Positions 54,104 to 62,011 of a DNA stretch of 64,000 nt are shown here, in pieces. Below the pieces are notes generated by a model that was not told where the DNA came from, ran no database searches, and saw nothing but the letters and a program-made list of their open reading frames with translations. The translations under genes were made by a program, and so were the position numbers. The DNA comes from Pseudomonas fluorescens (lineage in GTDB: Bacteria > Pseudomonadota > Gammaproteobacteria > Pseudomonadales > Pseudomonadaceae): assembly GCF_001902145.1 (NCBI RefSeq), contig NZ_MRST01000025.1, positions 186,001-250,000 on the forward strand, read 5' to 3'. Each line of letters opens with the position of its first letter. Position 1 is the stretch's first letter.

Positions 54104-55119
54104 GCGGCGGTCCTCTTGTCGGCGATCTTCATCACGGCTGCCTCGATCTTCGCGGCGTTGGGGATGTACAGGTCTTCCAGCGCATCGGAAAACGGCACCG
54201 GGGTGTGCGGCGCGGTGACCATCTCGATGGGGGCACGCAGGAACGCGAAGCCCTGCTGGGCCACCAGGGCACTGATGTCAGTGGCGACCGAGCAGCGCGG
54301 GTTGGATTCGTCGATCACCACCAGGCGCCCGGTTTTCTCGACGCTCTCAAGGATGCTGTCTTCATCCAGCGGGCTGGTGGTGCGCAGGTCCAGCACTTCA
54401 CAATCAATGCCTTGACGCGCCAGGTTGGCCGCGGCCTCCAGGGCGATATGCAGCATGCGCCCGTAGGTCACCAGCGTCACATCCTTGCCCTCACGCACAA
54501 AGTTGGCTTCGCCAAACGGGACCGTGTACAGCTCTTGCGGCACGTCGCCTTGCATGCCGTAGAGCATTTTGTGCTCAAGGAAAATCACCGGGTCATTGTC
54601 GCGGATCGCCTGGATCAACATGCCCTTGGCGTCATAGGGCGTGGCCGGGCATACCACTTTGAGACCGGGGATATGCGTCCACATGGAGGTGAGCATTTGC
54701 GAATGCTGGGCGGCCGCCCGCAAACCGGCACCGTACATGGCACGGATCACCAGCGGTGTGGTGGTTTTGCCGCCGAACATATAGCGGAACTTGGCGGCCT
54801 GGTTGAGCAACTGGTCCAGGCAGCAGCCGATGAAGTCGACGAACATCAATTCGCACACTGGGCGCATGCCTCGGGTAGCCGCTCCCACCGCCATGCCTAC
54901 GTAGCCGACCTCGGACAGAGGTGCGTCCAGCACGCGCCCGGGAAATTGCGGGTGCAAGCCCTTGGTCACGCCGAGCACGCCGCCCCATGCGTCCTGCTCC
55001 CCGGGGGAACCGGTGCCACCGGCCACATCCTGGCCGATGATGAATACGCTCTGGTCACGGCCCATCTCTTGGGCCAAGGCCTCATTGATCGCTTGCTGAT
55101 AGCTGATTTTACGAGCCAT
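54100..55119 (-). CDS. acoB: Acetoin dehydrogenase E1 beta subunit
   Basis: A 339-residue transketolase-type subunit. Seen: IGQDVAGGTGSPGEQDAWGG, GLHPQFPGRVLDAPLSE, RPVCELMFVDFIGCCLDQL, VVCPATPYDAKGML and C-terminal domain with VVIDESNPRCSVATDISALVA. It pairs with AcoA and forms the TPP site at the subunit interface. Four-bp overlap with acoC. Confidence 0.95.
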   Translation of the reverse strand: MARKISYQQAINEALAQEMGRDQSVFIIGQDVAGGTGSPGEQDAWGGVLGVTKGLHPQFPGRVLDAPLSEVGYVGMAVGAATRGMRPVCELMFVDFIGCCLDQLLNQAAKFRYMFGGKTTTPLVIRAMYGAGLRAAAQHSQMLTSMWTHIPGLKVVCPATPYDAKGMLIQAIRDNDPVIFLEHKMLYGMQGDVPQELYTVPFGEANFVREGKDVTLVTYGRMLHIALEAAANLARQGIDCEVLDLRTTSPLDEDSILESVEKTGRLVVIDESNPRCSVATDISALVAQQGFAFLRAPIEMVTAPHTPVPFSDALEDLYIPNAAKIEAAVMKIADKRTAA

Positions 55120-55156
55120 TAGATTCTCTCCACGTCTTGTTTTTATAGGGTTGGTA

Positions 55157-56134
55157 TCAGCGGTAAGCCACGTAAACGTCGCTTAGAAGGTCGGCGGCCT
55201 GGGGCTTGGGATCGGTTTTGGCAAGGCGTACGGCGTCTTCGATCAACTGCGCTACTTCACCATCGATGCGCTCGAACTGCGCTGCGTCCAGCCAGCCTTC
55301 GGCATTGCAGCGCTGACGGAACAAGGCCAGGCAATCGGCGTTTTCGCGCAGGTTTTTCACTTCGTCAGCGCCGCGATAGGTTTGCGCATCGCCCTCGAAG
55401 TGCCCGTAGAAACGGCTGAGCTTGACCTCGACCAGTGTCGGCCCGTCGCCTTGGCGCGCCCGCTCCACAGCAACGCCGAGCGCTTCATGCACAGCGAAAA
55501 AATCATTGCCGTCGACGATCACCCCCGGCATACCAAACCCGGCGGCGCGCTCGGCGATGTCTTTGCATGCCACCGACCAACCGGCGCCAGTGGCCTCGGC
55601 ATAACCGTTGTTTTCGGCGACAAACAGACACGGCAGCTGCATGATCGACGCCAGGTTCATCGCTTCGAACACGGCTCCTTCGTTGGAGCCACCGTCGCCA
55701 AAAAACGCCACTGCCACGCCCTGGCTCCCCTTGAGCTTGGCAGCCAGCGCAGCCCCCGCGGCCAACGGTGCGCCGGCACCGACAATGCCGTTGGCGCCGA
55801 GCATGCCTTTCTCCTGGTCGGCGATGTGCATGGAGCCGCCCTTGCCGCCGCACACGCCGGTTTTCTTGCCATAGATTTCGGCCATCATGCCGAACACGTC
55901 GACGCCCTTGGCGATACAGTGTCCGTGGCCGCGGTGGTTGGACGCGATGCAATCATCGTCATTGAGATGCGCCATGACGCCAGCGGCGCAGGCTTCCTGA
56001 CCGGCATACAGGTGAACGAAACCGGGGATCTCGCCGGTAGCGAACTCCACATGCAGGCGTTCTTCGAAATCGCGGATGGTGCGCATCACGGTGTAGGCAT
56101 GCAGTAACTGATCGGTGCACAGGTGGGTGGACAT
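55157..56134 (-). CDS. acoA: Acetoin dehydrogenase E1 alpha subunit
   Basis: A 325-residue TPP enzyme subunit. Seen: MRTIRDFEERLHVEFATGEIPGF, HRGHGHCIAKG, the TPP motif FFGDGGSNEGAVFEAMNLAS ending VAENNGYAEATG and GHFEGDAQTYR. The ATG at 56134 has GGAG upstream; in-frame sequence further upstream lies in the regulatory region with a sigma54-type promoter and activator sites. First gene of acoABC; acoX is absent. Confidence 0.95.
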   Translation of the reverse strand: MSTHLCTDQLLHAYTVMRTIRDFEERLHVEFATGEIPGFVHLYAGQEACAAGVMAHLNDDDCIASNHRGHGHCIAKGVDVFGMMAEIYGKKTGVCGGKGGSMHIADQEKGMLGANGIVGAGAPLAAGAALAAKLKGSQGVAVAFFGDGGSNEGAVFEAMNLASIMQLPCLFVAENNGYAEATGAGWSVACKDIAERAAGFGMPGVIVDGNDFFAVHEALGVAVERARQGDGPTLVEVKLSRFYGHFEGDAQTYRGADEVKNLRENADCLALFRQRCNAEGWLDAAQFERIDGEVAQLIEDAVRLAKTDPKPQAADLLSDVYVAYR

Positions 56135-56197
56135 CTTGTTGTTCTCCAGGTTGTCTCGACGCACAAAAGACTGGCTGCGGCCAGTGCCAAGCTGTTC

Positions 56198-56213
56198 AGC
56201 ACAGCGTGTGCCA
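56198..56213 (-). promoter_or_regulatory. Candidate sigma54 (-24/-12) promoter of acoA
   Basis: On the minus strand the sequence is TGGCACACGCTGTGCT, which matches TGGCAC-N5-TTGCW with the essential GG and GC ten bases apart and one mismatch. It lies about 64 bp upstream of the acoA start and downstream of the activator sites. Confidence 0.65.
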
Positions 56214-56291
56214 ACCGTCGAGAAAACCTGGCAAAGCCTTGATCCAGAGCCGTGCCACGCAGCGATGCCCAGGCAACCGGCCGGCTGAATG

Positions 56292-56350
56292 TGAGACGCA
56301 ACCACGCAGTTCGGCCCTTGAGTCTCAGCGGCATGAGACGCAGCGTCTCA
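56292..56350. promoter_or_regulatory. Probable AcoR upstream activating sites
   Basis: Four TGAGAC/GTCTCA half-sites in 59 bp: TGAGAC at 56292, GTCTCA at 56322, and the full 17-bp palindrome TGAGACGCAGCGTCTCA at 56334-56350. They lie 79-137 bp upstream of the sigma54-type promoter, the right distance for an enhancer-binding protein. Confidence 0.7.
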
Positions 56351-56441
56351 AGACTGGCGTTGATCGGGGTGCTCTTGTCCGTTGGCGCACATGCGCGCTT
56401 AATGACGCGCATAACAACAAAGCTTGAGAACCGGAGGCTTT

Positions 56442-58304
56442 ATGCTCGCCATGAACTCCAGGGAGCATGTCGACTGTGTCAGTCGTGTGGTCCGCAATGC
56501 CCTGCGCCTGCCACAGGCGCCCGTGCCGTCGCTGATCTTCGATTCGTGGCGGCGGTCCATGGAGCAACACCGCCTGGACCCCGGCTCCCTGCAAGGTCCA
56601 CGCATCCTCAGCGAACCCTTGCTCAAGGAGTGCCGCGAGCGCGCCGAGCTGTTCATGCGCATCGCCGGCGAAGAAGTCGCGCAGTTGCACCACCGCGTGC
56701 GCCATGCCGACTACTGCGTGATGCTCACCGACGCCCAGGGCCAGACCATCGATCACCGTGTCGATGCGAGCATTCGCACCGACTGCCGCAAGGCCGGCCT
56801 TTACCTGGGCACCTGCTGGTCGGAAGCCGAGGAAGGTACCTGCGGCGTGGCCACGGTGCTGACCAGCAGAACGGCGGTGACGGTGCACAAGCGTGATCAC
56901 TTTCGCGCAGCGTTTATCGGCCTGACGTGTTCCGCTGCGCCCATCTTCGACCCGCAGGGCCACCTGTTGGGCGTGCTGGATGTCTCGGCGCTCAAGTCGC
57001 CGGATGACCGCGGCAGCCAGCACCTGATACGGCAGATGGTGGCGCAGAGCGCCCAGGCCATCGAAAACGCTTTTTTCATGCACAGCGCCCGGCAGCACTG
57101 GGTGTTACAAGCCCATAGCACTCCAGGCTTTGTCGACAGCCAACCGGACCTGCTACTGGCCTGGGACCAGGACGGACGTCTGCACGCCTTGAACAGCAAG
57201 GCGCGTCAAGCCCTGCGCTTGCGCTTTGGCCAGCTGCCTGAGCATATCGGCGAAGTGTTCGATGTGGATGCATTGCGTGCAGCCACTGATCAGTCAACCC
57301 GGCAGTTGCACTGGCTGGGCAAGCCCGACGCGGTACACGTGAGGGTCAATGCACCCCGACGCCCCTCGGTTCGGGCGCTGCCAGAGACTCAAGTCGACCC
57401 GCGGATCCAGGAGCACCTGCGCTTGGCTGCGCGGGTCAAGGACCGCAACCTGCCCGTGCTGGTGCAAGGTGAAACCGGCGTCGGCAAAGAAGTCTTCGCC
57501 CGCCAGTTGCACGAGCACAGCGCGCGCCGGGACGGGCCGTTTGTGGCGGTGAACTGCGCGGCGATTCCGGAAAGCCTGATTGAAAGCGAGCTGTTCGGCT
57601 ATTCGCCCGGCGCCTTCACCGGAGCGTCCAGCAAAGGCATGAGCGGGCTGCTACTGCAAGCCGACGGCGGTACGTTGTTCCTCGACGAAATCGGCGATAT
57701 GCCGCTGGCGTTACAGACACGGTTGTTGCGCGTGCTGGCCGAGGGTGAAGTCGCGCCGTTGGGCGCAGCGAAAACCCGCGTGGTGAATATTCAGGTGATC
57801 TGCGCCAGCCACCGCGATCTGGCGGCGCTGGTCAGCGCGGGCCGATTCCGTGAAGACCTGTACTTTCGCCTGGGTTGTGCGCGCTTCTGCCTGCCACCGT
57901 TGCGCGAACGCACCGATAAGCTGGCCCTGATCAATCGGCTGTTGGAGCAAGAGGCGCGCAGCAGTGGCGTGTCGTTGGGCATCGGCCAGGCCGCGCTGCA
58001 ATTGCTGCTGGGTTATGCGTGGCCGGGCAATGTGCGGCAACTGCGGCATGTGCTGGCGTACGCCTGTGCGGTGTGCGAAGGCACTACGCTGCAAGTGGCG
58101 GATTTGCCGATTGATATCCGGGGCGAGCAGCCTCAAGGGCTGGCCGAACAGAGCGCCAGCCCCGAGCGTCAAATGGTTCTGGATGCGTTGATTCGCCATC
58201 GTTGGAAACCCTCGCCTGCGGCACAGGCCCTGGGGATTTCAAGGGCAACCCTGTATCGACGGGTGAACCAGCTGGGTATTGACATGCCCGGCAAAACCCA
58301 CTGA
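56442..58304 (+). CDS. acoR: Sigma54-dependent activator of acetoin catabolism
   Basis: A 620-residue enhancer-binding protein. N-terminal GAF-type sensor (about 45-220), then PAS-like linker, AAA+ domain (about 300-530) with Walker A VQGETGVGKEVFARQL, GAFTGA loop that contacts sigma54, and Walker B GGTLFLDEIGDMP, and a C-terminal Fis-type HTH (HRWKPSPAAQALGISRATLYRRV). ATG 56442 has GGAGG upstream. Divergent from acoABC; acetoin or acetaldehyde would be the signal. Confidence 0.93.
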   Translation: MLAMNSREHVDCVSRVVRNALRLPQAPVPSLIFDSWRRSMEQHRLDPGSLQGPRILSEPLLKECRERAELFMRIAGEEVAQLHHRVRHADYCVMLTDAQGQTIDHRVDASIRTDCRKAGLYLGTCWSEAEEGTCGVATVLTSRTAVTVHKRDHFRAAFIGLTCSAAPIFDPQGHLLGVLDVSALKSPDDRGSQHLIRQMVAQSAQAIENAFFMHSARQHWVLQAHSTPGFVDSQPDLLLAWDQDGRLHALNSKARQALRLRFGQLPEHIGEVFDVDALRAATDQSTRQLHWLGKPDAVHVRVNAPRRPSVRALPETQVDPRIQEHLRLAARVKDRNLPVLVQGETGVGKEVFARQLHEHSARRDGPFVAVNCAAIPESLIESELFGYSPGAFTGASSKGMSGLLLQADGGTLFLDEIGDMPLALQTRLLRVLAEGEVAPLGAAKTRVVNIQVICASHRDLAALVSAGRFREDLYFRLGCARFCLPPLRERTDKLALINRLLEQEARSSGVSLGIGQAALQLLLGYAWPGNVRQLRHVLAYACAVCEGTTLQVADLPIDIRGEQPQGLAEQSASPERQMVLDALIRHRWKPSPAAQALGISRATLYRRVNQLGIDMPGKTH

Positions 58305-58312
58305 TACAAGGA

Positions 58313-58338
58313 GTCGACTCCCACGCAGGCGAGTCGAC
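58313..58338. terminator. Hairpin between convergent acoR and the acetoin reductase gene
   Basis: Inverted repeat GTCGACTC/GAGTCGAC with a 10-base loop, located 9 bp after the acoR stop and just past the reductase stop at 58347. Confidence 0.65.
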
Positions 58339-58346
58339 CCACGCTG

Positions 58347-59126
58347 TCAGCGGTAGACCAGGCCACCGTCGATCAACGGCGCCTGTCCGGTCATATAGTC
58401 TGCGTCCGGGCCTGCCAGAAATGCGACAAACCCCGCCACATCCTCCGGCGTTTGCGCACGGCCCAAGGCAATCCCATCCACGTACTGCTTGTAGGTTGCG
58501 CCCAACTGCGCCCCGGTAATCTCGGCCATGCGCTTGTCGATCTCAACCCACATATCGGTGCCCACCACACCGGGGCAATAGGCGTTGACCGTGATCCCCG
58601 CGCTCGCCAGTTCCTTGGCCGCCGCCTGGGTCAAGGCGCGCACCGCGAACTTGCTCGCCGAGTAGACCCCTAACAGCGCAAAGCCTTCATGCCCTGCGAT
58701 TGAACAAGCATTGATGATTTTGCCCTTCTGCTTGAGCGCCTTGAACATGTTGGCGGCCGCCTGGATCCCCCACAACACGCCCTTGACGTTGATATCCAGG
58801 GTGCGCTCGACCTGCTCTGGGCTGACGTCAAGCAACGAGTCGATCTGCGCCACTCCGGCGTTATTGATGATGATGTCGAAACCGCCCAGGCTCTGGTGGG
58901 CGTGCTCGACCGCCGCCGTCACCTGTTCACGCTTGGACACATCGGCGATGAACACAGAGGCTTTGCGGCCGGTGGCGACAATGTCGGCGGCCACTGCGTT
59001 GAGCTTGGCGCCGTCAATGTCCACCAACGCGATATCGGCGCCGTCCTGCGCCAGGCGCATGGCAATAGCCCGGCCTATGCCCTGCCCGGCGCCGGTGACC
59101 AGCGCGACTTTACCTGCGATACCCAT
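58347..59126 (-). CDS. budC: Acetoin(diacetyl) reductase / 2,3-butanediol dehydrogenase
   Basis: A 259-residue SDR that interconverts acetoin and 2,3-butanediol. Seen: TGAGQGIGRAIA cofactor loop, NNAG, NACSIAGHEGFALLGVYSASKFAV active-site segment, YCPGVVGTDMWVEID and DYMTGQAPLIDGG. These match the meso-butanediol dehydrogenase/acetoin reductase family. The acoR/acoABC context and the shared TGAGAC-N5-GTCTC(A/G) site upstream support its role in the pathway. Confidence 0.87.
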   Translation of the reverse strand: MGIAGKVALVTGAGQGIGRAIAMRLAQDGADIALVDIDGAKLNAVAADIVATGRKASVFIADVSKREQVTAAVEHAHQSLGGFDIIINNAGVAQIDSLLDVSPEQVERTLDINVKGVLWGIQAAANMFKALKQKGKIINACSIAGHEGFALLGVYSASKFAVRALTQAAAKELASAGITVNAYCPGVVGTDMWVEIDKRMAEITGAQLGATYKQYVDGIALGRAQTPEDVAGFVAFLAGPDADYMTGQAPLIDGGLVYR

Positions 59127-59212
59127 GACAATCTCCTGAAACGATGAGGGGAGCCTTGTCTATCGCAAGCCGGCGCCTGGCTGTCGAGCCGCAACAGGAT
59201 CGGCATCGGACC

Positions 59213-59229
59213 TGAGACGGGTTGTCTCG
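59213..59229. promoter_or_regulatory. AcoR-like site upstream of the acetoin reductase
   Basis: TGAGACGGGTTGTCTCG, the same TGAGAC-N5-GTCTC arrangement as the acoA palindrome, 87 bp upstream of the reductase ATG. A clear sigma54 promoter was not found between it and the gene: the best match (TTGCG -12 element) has spacing one base short. Confidence 0.6.
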
Positions 59230-59272
59230 CCGCGCGAACCTTGCGCGAAAGCTTGTAAAAGCCCGCGCTTAT

Positions 59273-59285
59273 GCCTAGCTTAGGC
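59273..59285. promoter_or_regulatory. Short palindrome upstream of the TonB receptor
   Basis: GCCTAGCTTAGGC, a palindrome with a 3-base centre, 32 bp upstream of the receptor start. It does not look like a Fur box. Confidence 0.3.
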
Positions 59286-59317
59286 GCCCCCCGCCCAGCG
59301 CTTTAAGGCCTTGACCC

Positions 59318-61480
59318 ATGGTTTTGCGTTTTCGCCCCGTCGTCACTTCACGTTTCGCCCTCGGCCTGTTGCTCAGTGGCGGCATCGGCAGCAGCCTGGC
59401 CGCCGAGATCGAGTTGCCGACGCTGAAGGTCCAGGGCCAGGATGAGTCGGGCTACCGCAATGAAACCGCGTCGGTGGGTGGCTTTGACGAAGCGCCACTG
59501 TTGGACACCCCCGCCTCGATCACCGTGATCAACGCCGCGCTGATCAAGGACCAGCAGGCACGCTTGCTCAGTGAAGTGCTGCGCAACGATGCCTCGGTAG
59601 GAGACAGTTACGCGCCCATCGGTTATTACGAGAATTTCGTGGTGCGTGGCTTTTCGCTGAACGCGGCCAGCAGCTACAAGATCAATGGGCGCACCATCAC
59701 CGGCGAGCAGAACGTCGCCCTGGAAAACAAGCAGCAGGTGGAAGTGCTCAAGGGCCTGGCCGGGTTGCAGAGCGGCATTTCCGAGCCCAGCGGGGTGATC
59801 AACTACGTGACCAAGCGCCCGCAGGATGTGCGTTCGGTGACGGTGTCCACCGATGATCGTGGCAGTGGTTACATCGCCACCGATGTCGGCGGCTGGTTTG
59901 GCAGTGAGCAGCAGTTCGGCCTGCGCGCCAACGTGGCCCATGAAGACCTCAATTCCTATGTGGAACACGCCAACGGCCAGCGCGATTTTGTGTCCCTGGC
60001 CTTTGACTGGAACATCAGCCCCGACGCCGTGCTGCAACTGGATGCCGAATACCAGAACAAACAACAGCGCTCGGTGCCAGGTTATCAACTGCTGGGCGGC
60101 ACCGAAGTGCCCCATGGCGCGTCGCCGAAGAAACTGCTGGGGCATCAGACGGGCGGCAAGCAGGTGGGGATTGATTCGCTGAACCTCAACGGCAAGTTCG
60201 AGTACCGTTTCAACGATCAGTGGAAAGGCAGTGTCAGCGCGGCGCGTAGCAAGGTGGTGATTGACGACTACAGCTCATTTGCCTGGGGTTGCTATGGTTC
60301 GAGCAGTTGCAGCGCTACAAGCGTGCCGAACTACTTCAGCCCCGAAGGCAACTACGACGTCTACGACTACCGCAGCCCGGACGACACTCGCCGCGACGAC
60401 GAAATCCAGGCGGCCATGACCGGCCTCTTCGACACCGCCGGCATCGGCCATGAACTGACCTTTGGCAGCAGCGCGTTTCGCCGGGTGATCGACAAACGCA
60501 AGTCGGTCAACGAATTCATCGGCACCGCCAATATCGACGAAGAAGTGCCGAGCTTTACCCCTACCGACAAACCGCTGAACGATAGCCACCGCAACCTCGA
60601 CAGCCGCCAGTACGGGCTGTTCGTCACCGACCGCATCCGCTTCAACGAGCAATGGCAAACCATCCTCGGCGGCCGTGAAGTGCGCCTGGACGAAAAAGCC
60701 TTCGACAGCGTCACTGGCAACCAGACACGCCACACCCAACAGTACGTGTTCCTGCCCCAGGCCTCGTTGATCTACAAGCCGGTGGACAACGTTTCGCTGT
60801 ACACCAGCTACAGCAAGGGCCTGTCCCTGGGCGGCACCGCGCCGTGGTTCGCAAAAAACCCGGATGAAACACTCGCCCCCACCGTCTCGCGCCAGATCGA
60901 AGCCGGGGTGAAATACGACTGGCGCCGTATCAGCTTCGCCGCCGCCGTGTTCCAGACGCGCCAGGCTTACCAGTACGCCAAACCCGAAGGTGACACGTTC
61001 AACTACGTACAACAGGGCCAGCAAAAAAACACCGGGATTGAACTGTCCGCCAACGGCTGGGCCACCGACCGCCTACAGATCGCCACCAGCGTGGCCGCGA
61101 TCCGAGCGCGGGTGAGCGGCAGCGGCACGCCGGCGTACGAAGGCCACCAGGCGATCAACGTGCCCAAGCTGCGCGCCAGTGTGTACGCCGACTACGCCCT
61201 GCCCTGGGTCAACGGCCTGGCGGTATTGGGCGGTGTGCAATACAGCGCCAAGAAGTCCGCCAATCGCACCGGTAATGTGGAAGTGGGCGACTACGCGGTG
61301 GTCAACGTCGGCAGCCGCTACACCACCAAGGTCGATGGCTACGAGACAGTGTTTCGCCTGAGCGTCGATAACCTGTTCGACAAGCGCTACTGGCGCGACG
61401 CGGGCGAATACATGGGTGATGACTACCTGTTCCAGGGCGCACCGTTGACGGCGCGCTTGAGTGCATCGGTGAATTTCTGA
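59318..61480 (+). CDS. TonB-dependent siderophore receptor
   Basis: A 720-residue outer-membrane receptor. Signal peptide (RFALGLLLSGGIGSSLAAEIELP, cut near SLA-AE). Plug domain about 45-165 (DTPASITVINAALIKDQQARLLSEVLRND, NFVVRGFSLN, EVLKGLAGLQSG with plug end PSGVINYVTKRP), then the beta-barrel ending in SVDNLFDKRYW and the terminal LSASVNF. No FecA-type signalling N-terminus, no adjacent sigma factor. Cognate siderophore unknown; no Fur box seen upstream. Confidence 0.9.
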   Translation: MVLRFRPVVTSRFALGLLLSGGIGSSLAAEIELPTLKVQGQDESGYRNETASVGGFDEAPLLDTPASITVINAALIKDQQARLLSEVLRNDASVGDSYAPIGYYENFVVRGFSLNAASSYKINGRTITGEQNVALENKQQVEVLKGLAGLQSGISEPSGVINYVTKRPQDVRSVTVSTDDRGSGYIATDVGGWFGSEQQFGLRANVAHEDLNSYVEHANGQRDFVSLAFDWNISPDAVLQLDAEYQNKQQRSVPGYQLLGGTEVPHGASPKKLLGHQTGGKQVGIDSLNLNGKFEYRFNDQWKGSVSAARSKVVIDDYSSFAWGCYGSSSCSATSVPNYFSPEGNYDVYDYRSPDDTRRDDEIQAAMTGLFDTAGIGHELTFGSSAFRRVIDKRKSVNEFIGTANIDEEVPSFTPTDKPLNDSHRNLDSRQYGLFVTDRIRFNEQWQTILGGREVRLDEKAFDSVTGNQTRHTQQYVFLPQASLIYKPVDNVSLYTSYSKGLSLGGTAPWFAKNPDETLAPTVSRQIEAGVKYDWRRISFAAAVFQTRQAYQYAKPEGDTFNYVQQGQQKNTGIELSANGWATDRLQIATSVAAIRARVSGSGTPAYEGHQAINVPKLRASVYADYALPWVNGLAVLGGVQYSAKKSANRTGNVEVGDYAVVNVGSRYTTKVDGYETVFRLSVDNLFDKRYWRDAGEYMGDDYLFQGAPLTARLSASVNF

Positions 61481-61918
61481 TTATTTAGGCATCTTGCGAA
61501 AGCCCACCGCCAGGCGGTTCCAGCTGTTGATCGTGGCGATAGCGACGCTCAGGTCCACTTGTTCCTGGGGGCTGAATTGGGCAGCCAGTGCGTCGAAGTC
61601 TTCATCCGGGGCGTGGGTCTGGCTGAGCAGGGTCAGACTTTCGGCCCAGGCCAGGGCGGCGCGTTCACGCGGGGTGAAAAATGGCGTTTCGCGCCAGGCC
61701 GATACGGTGTAGAGGCGCCGTTCAGTTTCGCCGCCTTTGCGGGCATCGGCAGTGTGCATGTCCAGGCAGAACGCGCAGCCGTTGATCTGCGAGACGCGCA
61801 GGCGCACCAGTTCCAGCAGCGGCAGTTCGATGGAGAGTTTGCCCACCGCCGCTTCCAGGGCGAGCATAGCTTTCATGGCGTCTGGGGAAGCGGTGTAGAA
61901 ATCGGTACGGGTTTGCAT
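61481..61918 (-). CDS. Carboxymuconolactone decarboxylase/AhpD-like protein
   Basis: A 145-residue alkylhydroperoxidase-like protein. The CxxC redox pair with the following His is present (CAFCLDMHTADARK). Also typical: LSIELPLLELVRLRVSQINGCAF, and WNRLAVGFR at the C-terminus. It ends one base after the convergent receptor stop. Likely antioxidant thiol peroxidase activity, role not established. Confidence 0.9.
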   Translation of the reverse strand: MQTRTDFYTASPDAMKAMLALEAAVGKLSIELPLLELVRLRVSQINGCAFCLDMHTADARKGGETERRLYTVSAWRETPFFTPRERAALAWAESLTLLSQTHAPDEDFDALAAQFSPQEQVDLSVAIATINSWNRLAVGFRKMPK

Positions 61919-62011
61919 GGTGAAACTCCAGAACGTTGGGATAGGTGCGCAGAGTAGTCAGCGCAGCGTTCTGGAGAAATAGCCAATCCGGGCGAAGAAC
62001 AGGTGACCAAT

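Noticed and set aside
59127..59212. Sigma54 promoter for the acetoin reductase gene
   Set aside because: The best candidate has GG and GC nine rather than ten bases apart and poor -24 agreement, so it was not listed as a feature.
59230..59317. Fur box upstream of the TonB receptor
   Set aside because: No GATAATGATAATCATTATC-like sequence was found.
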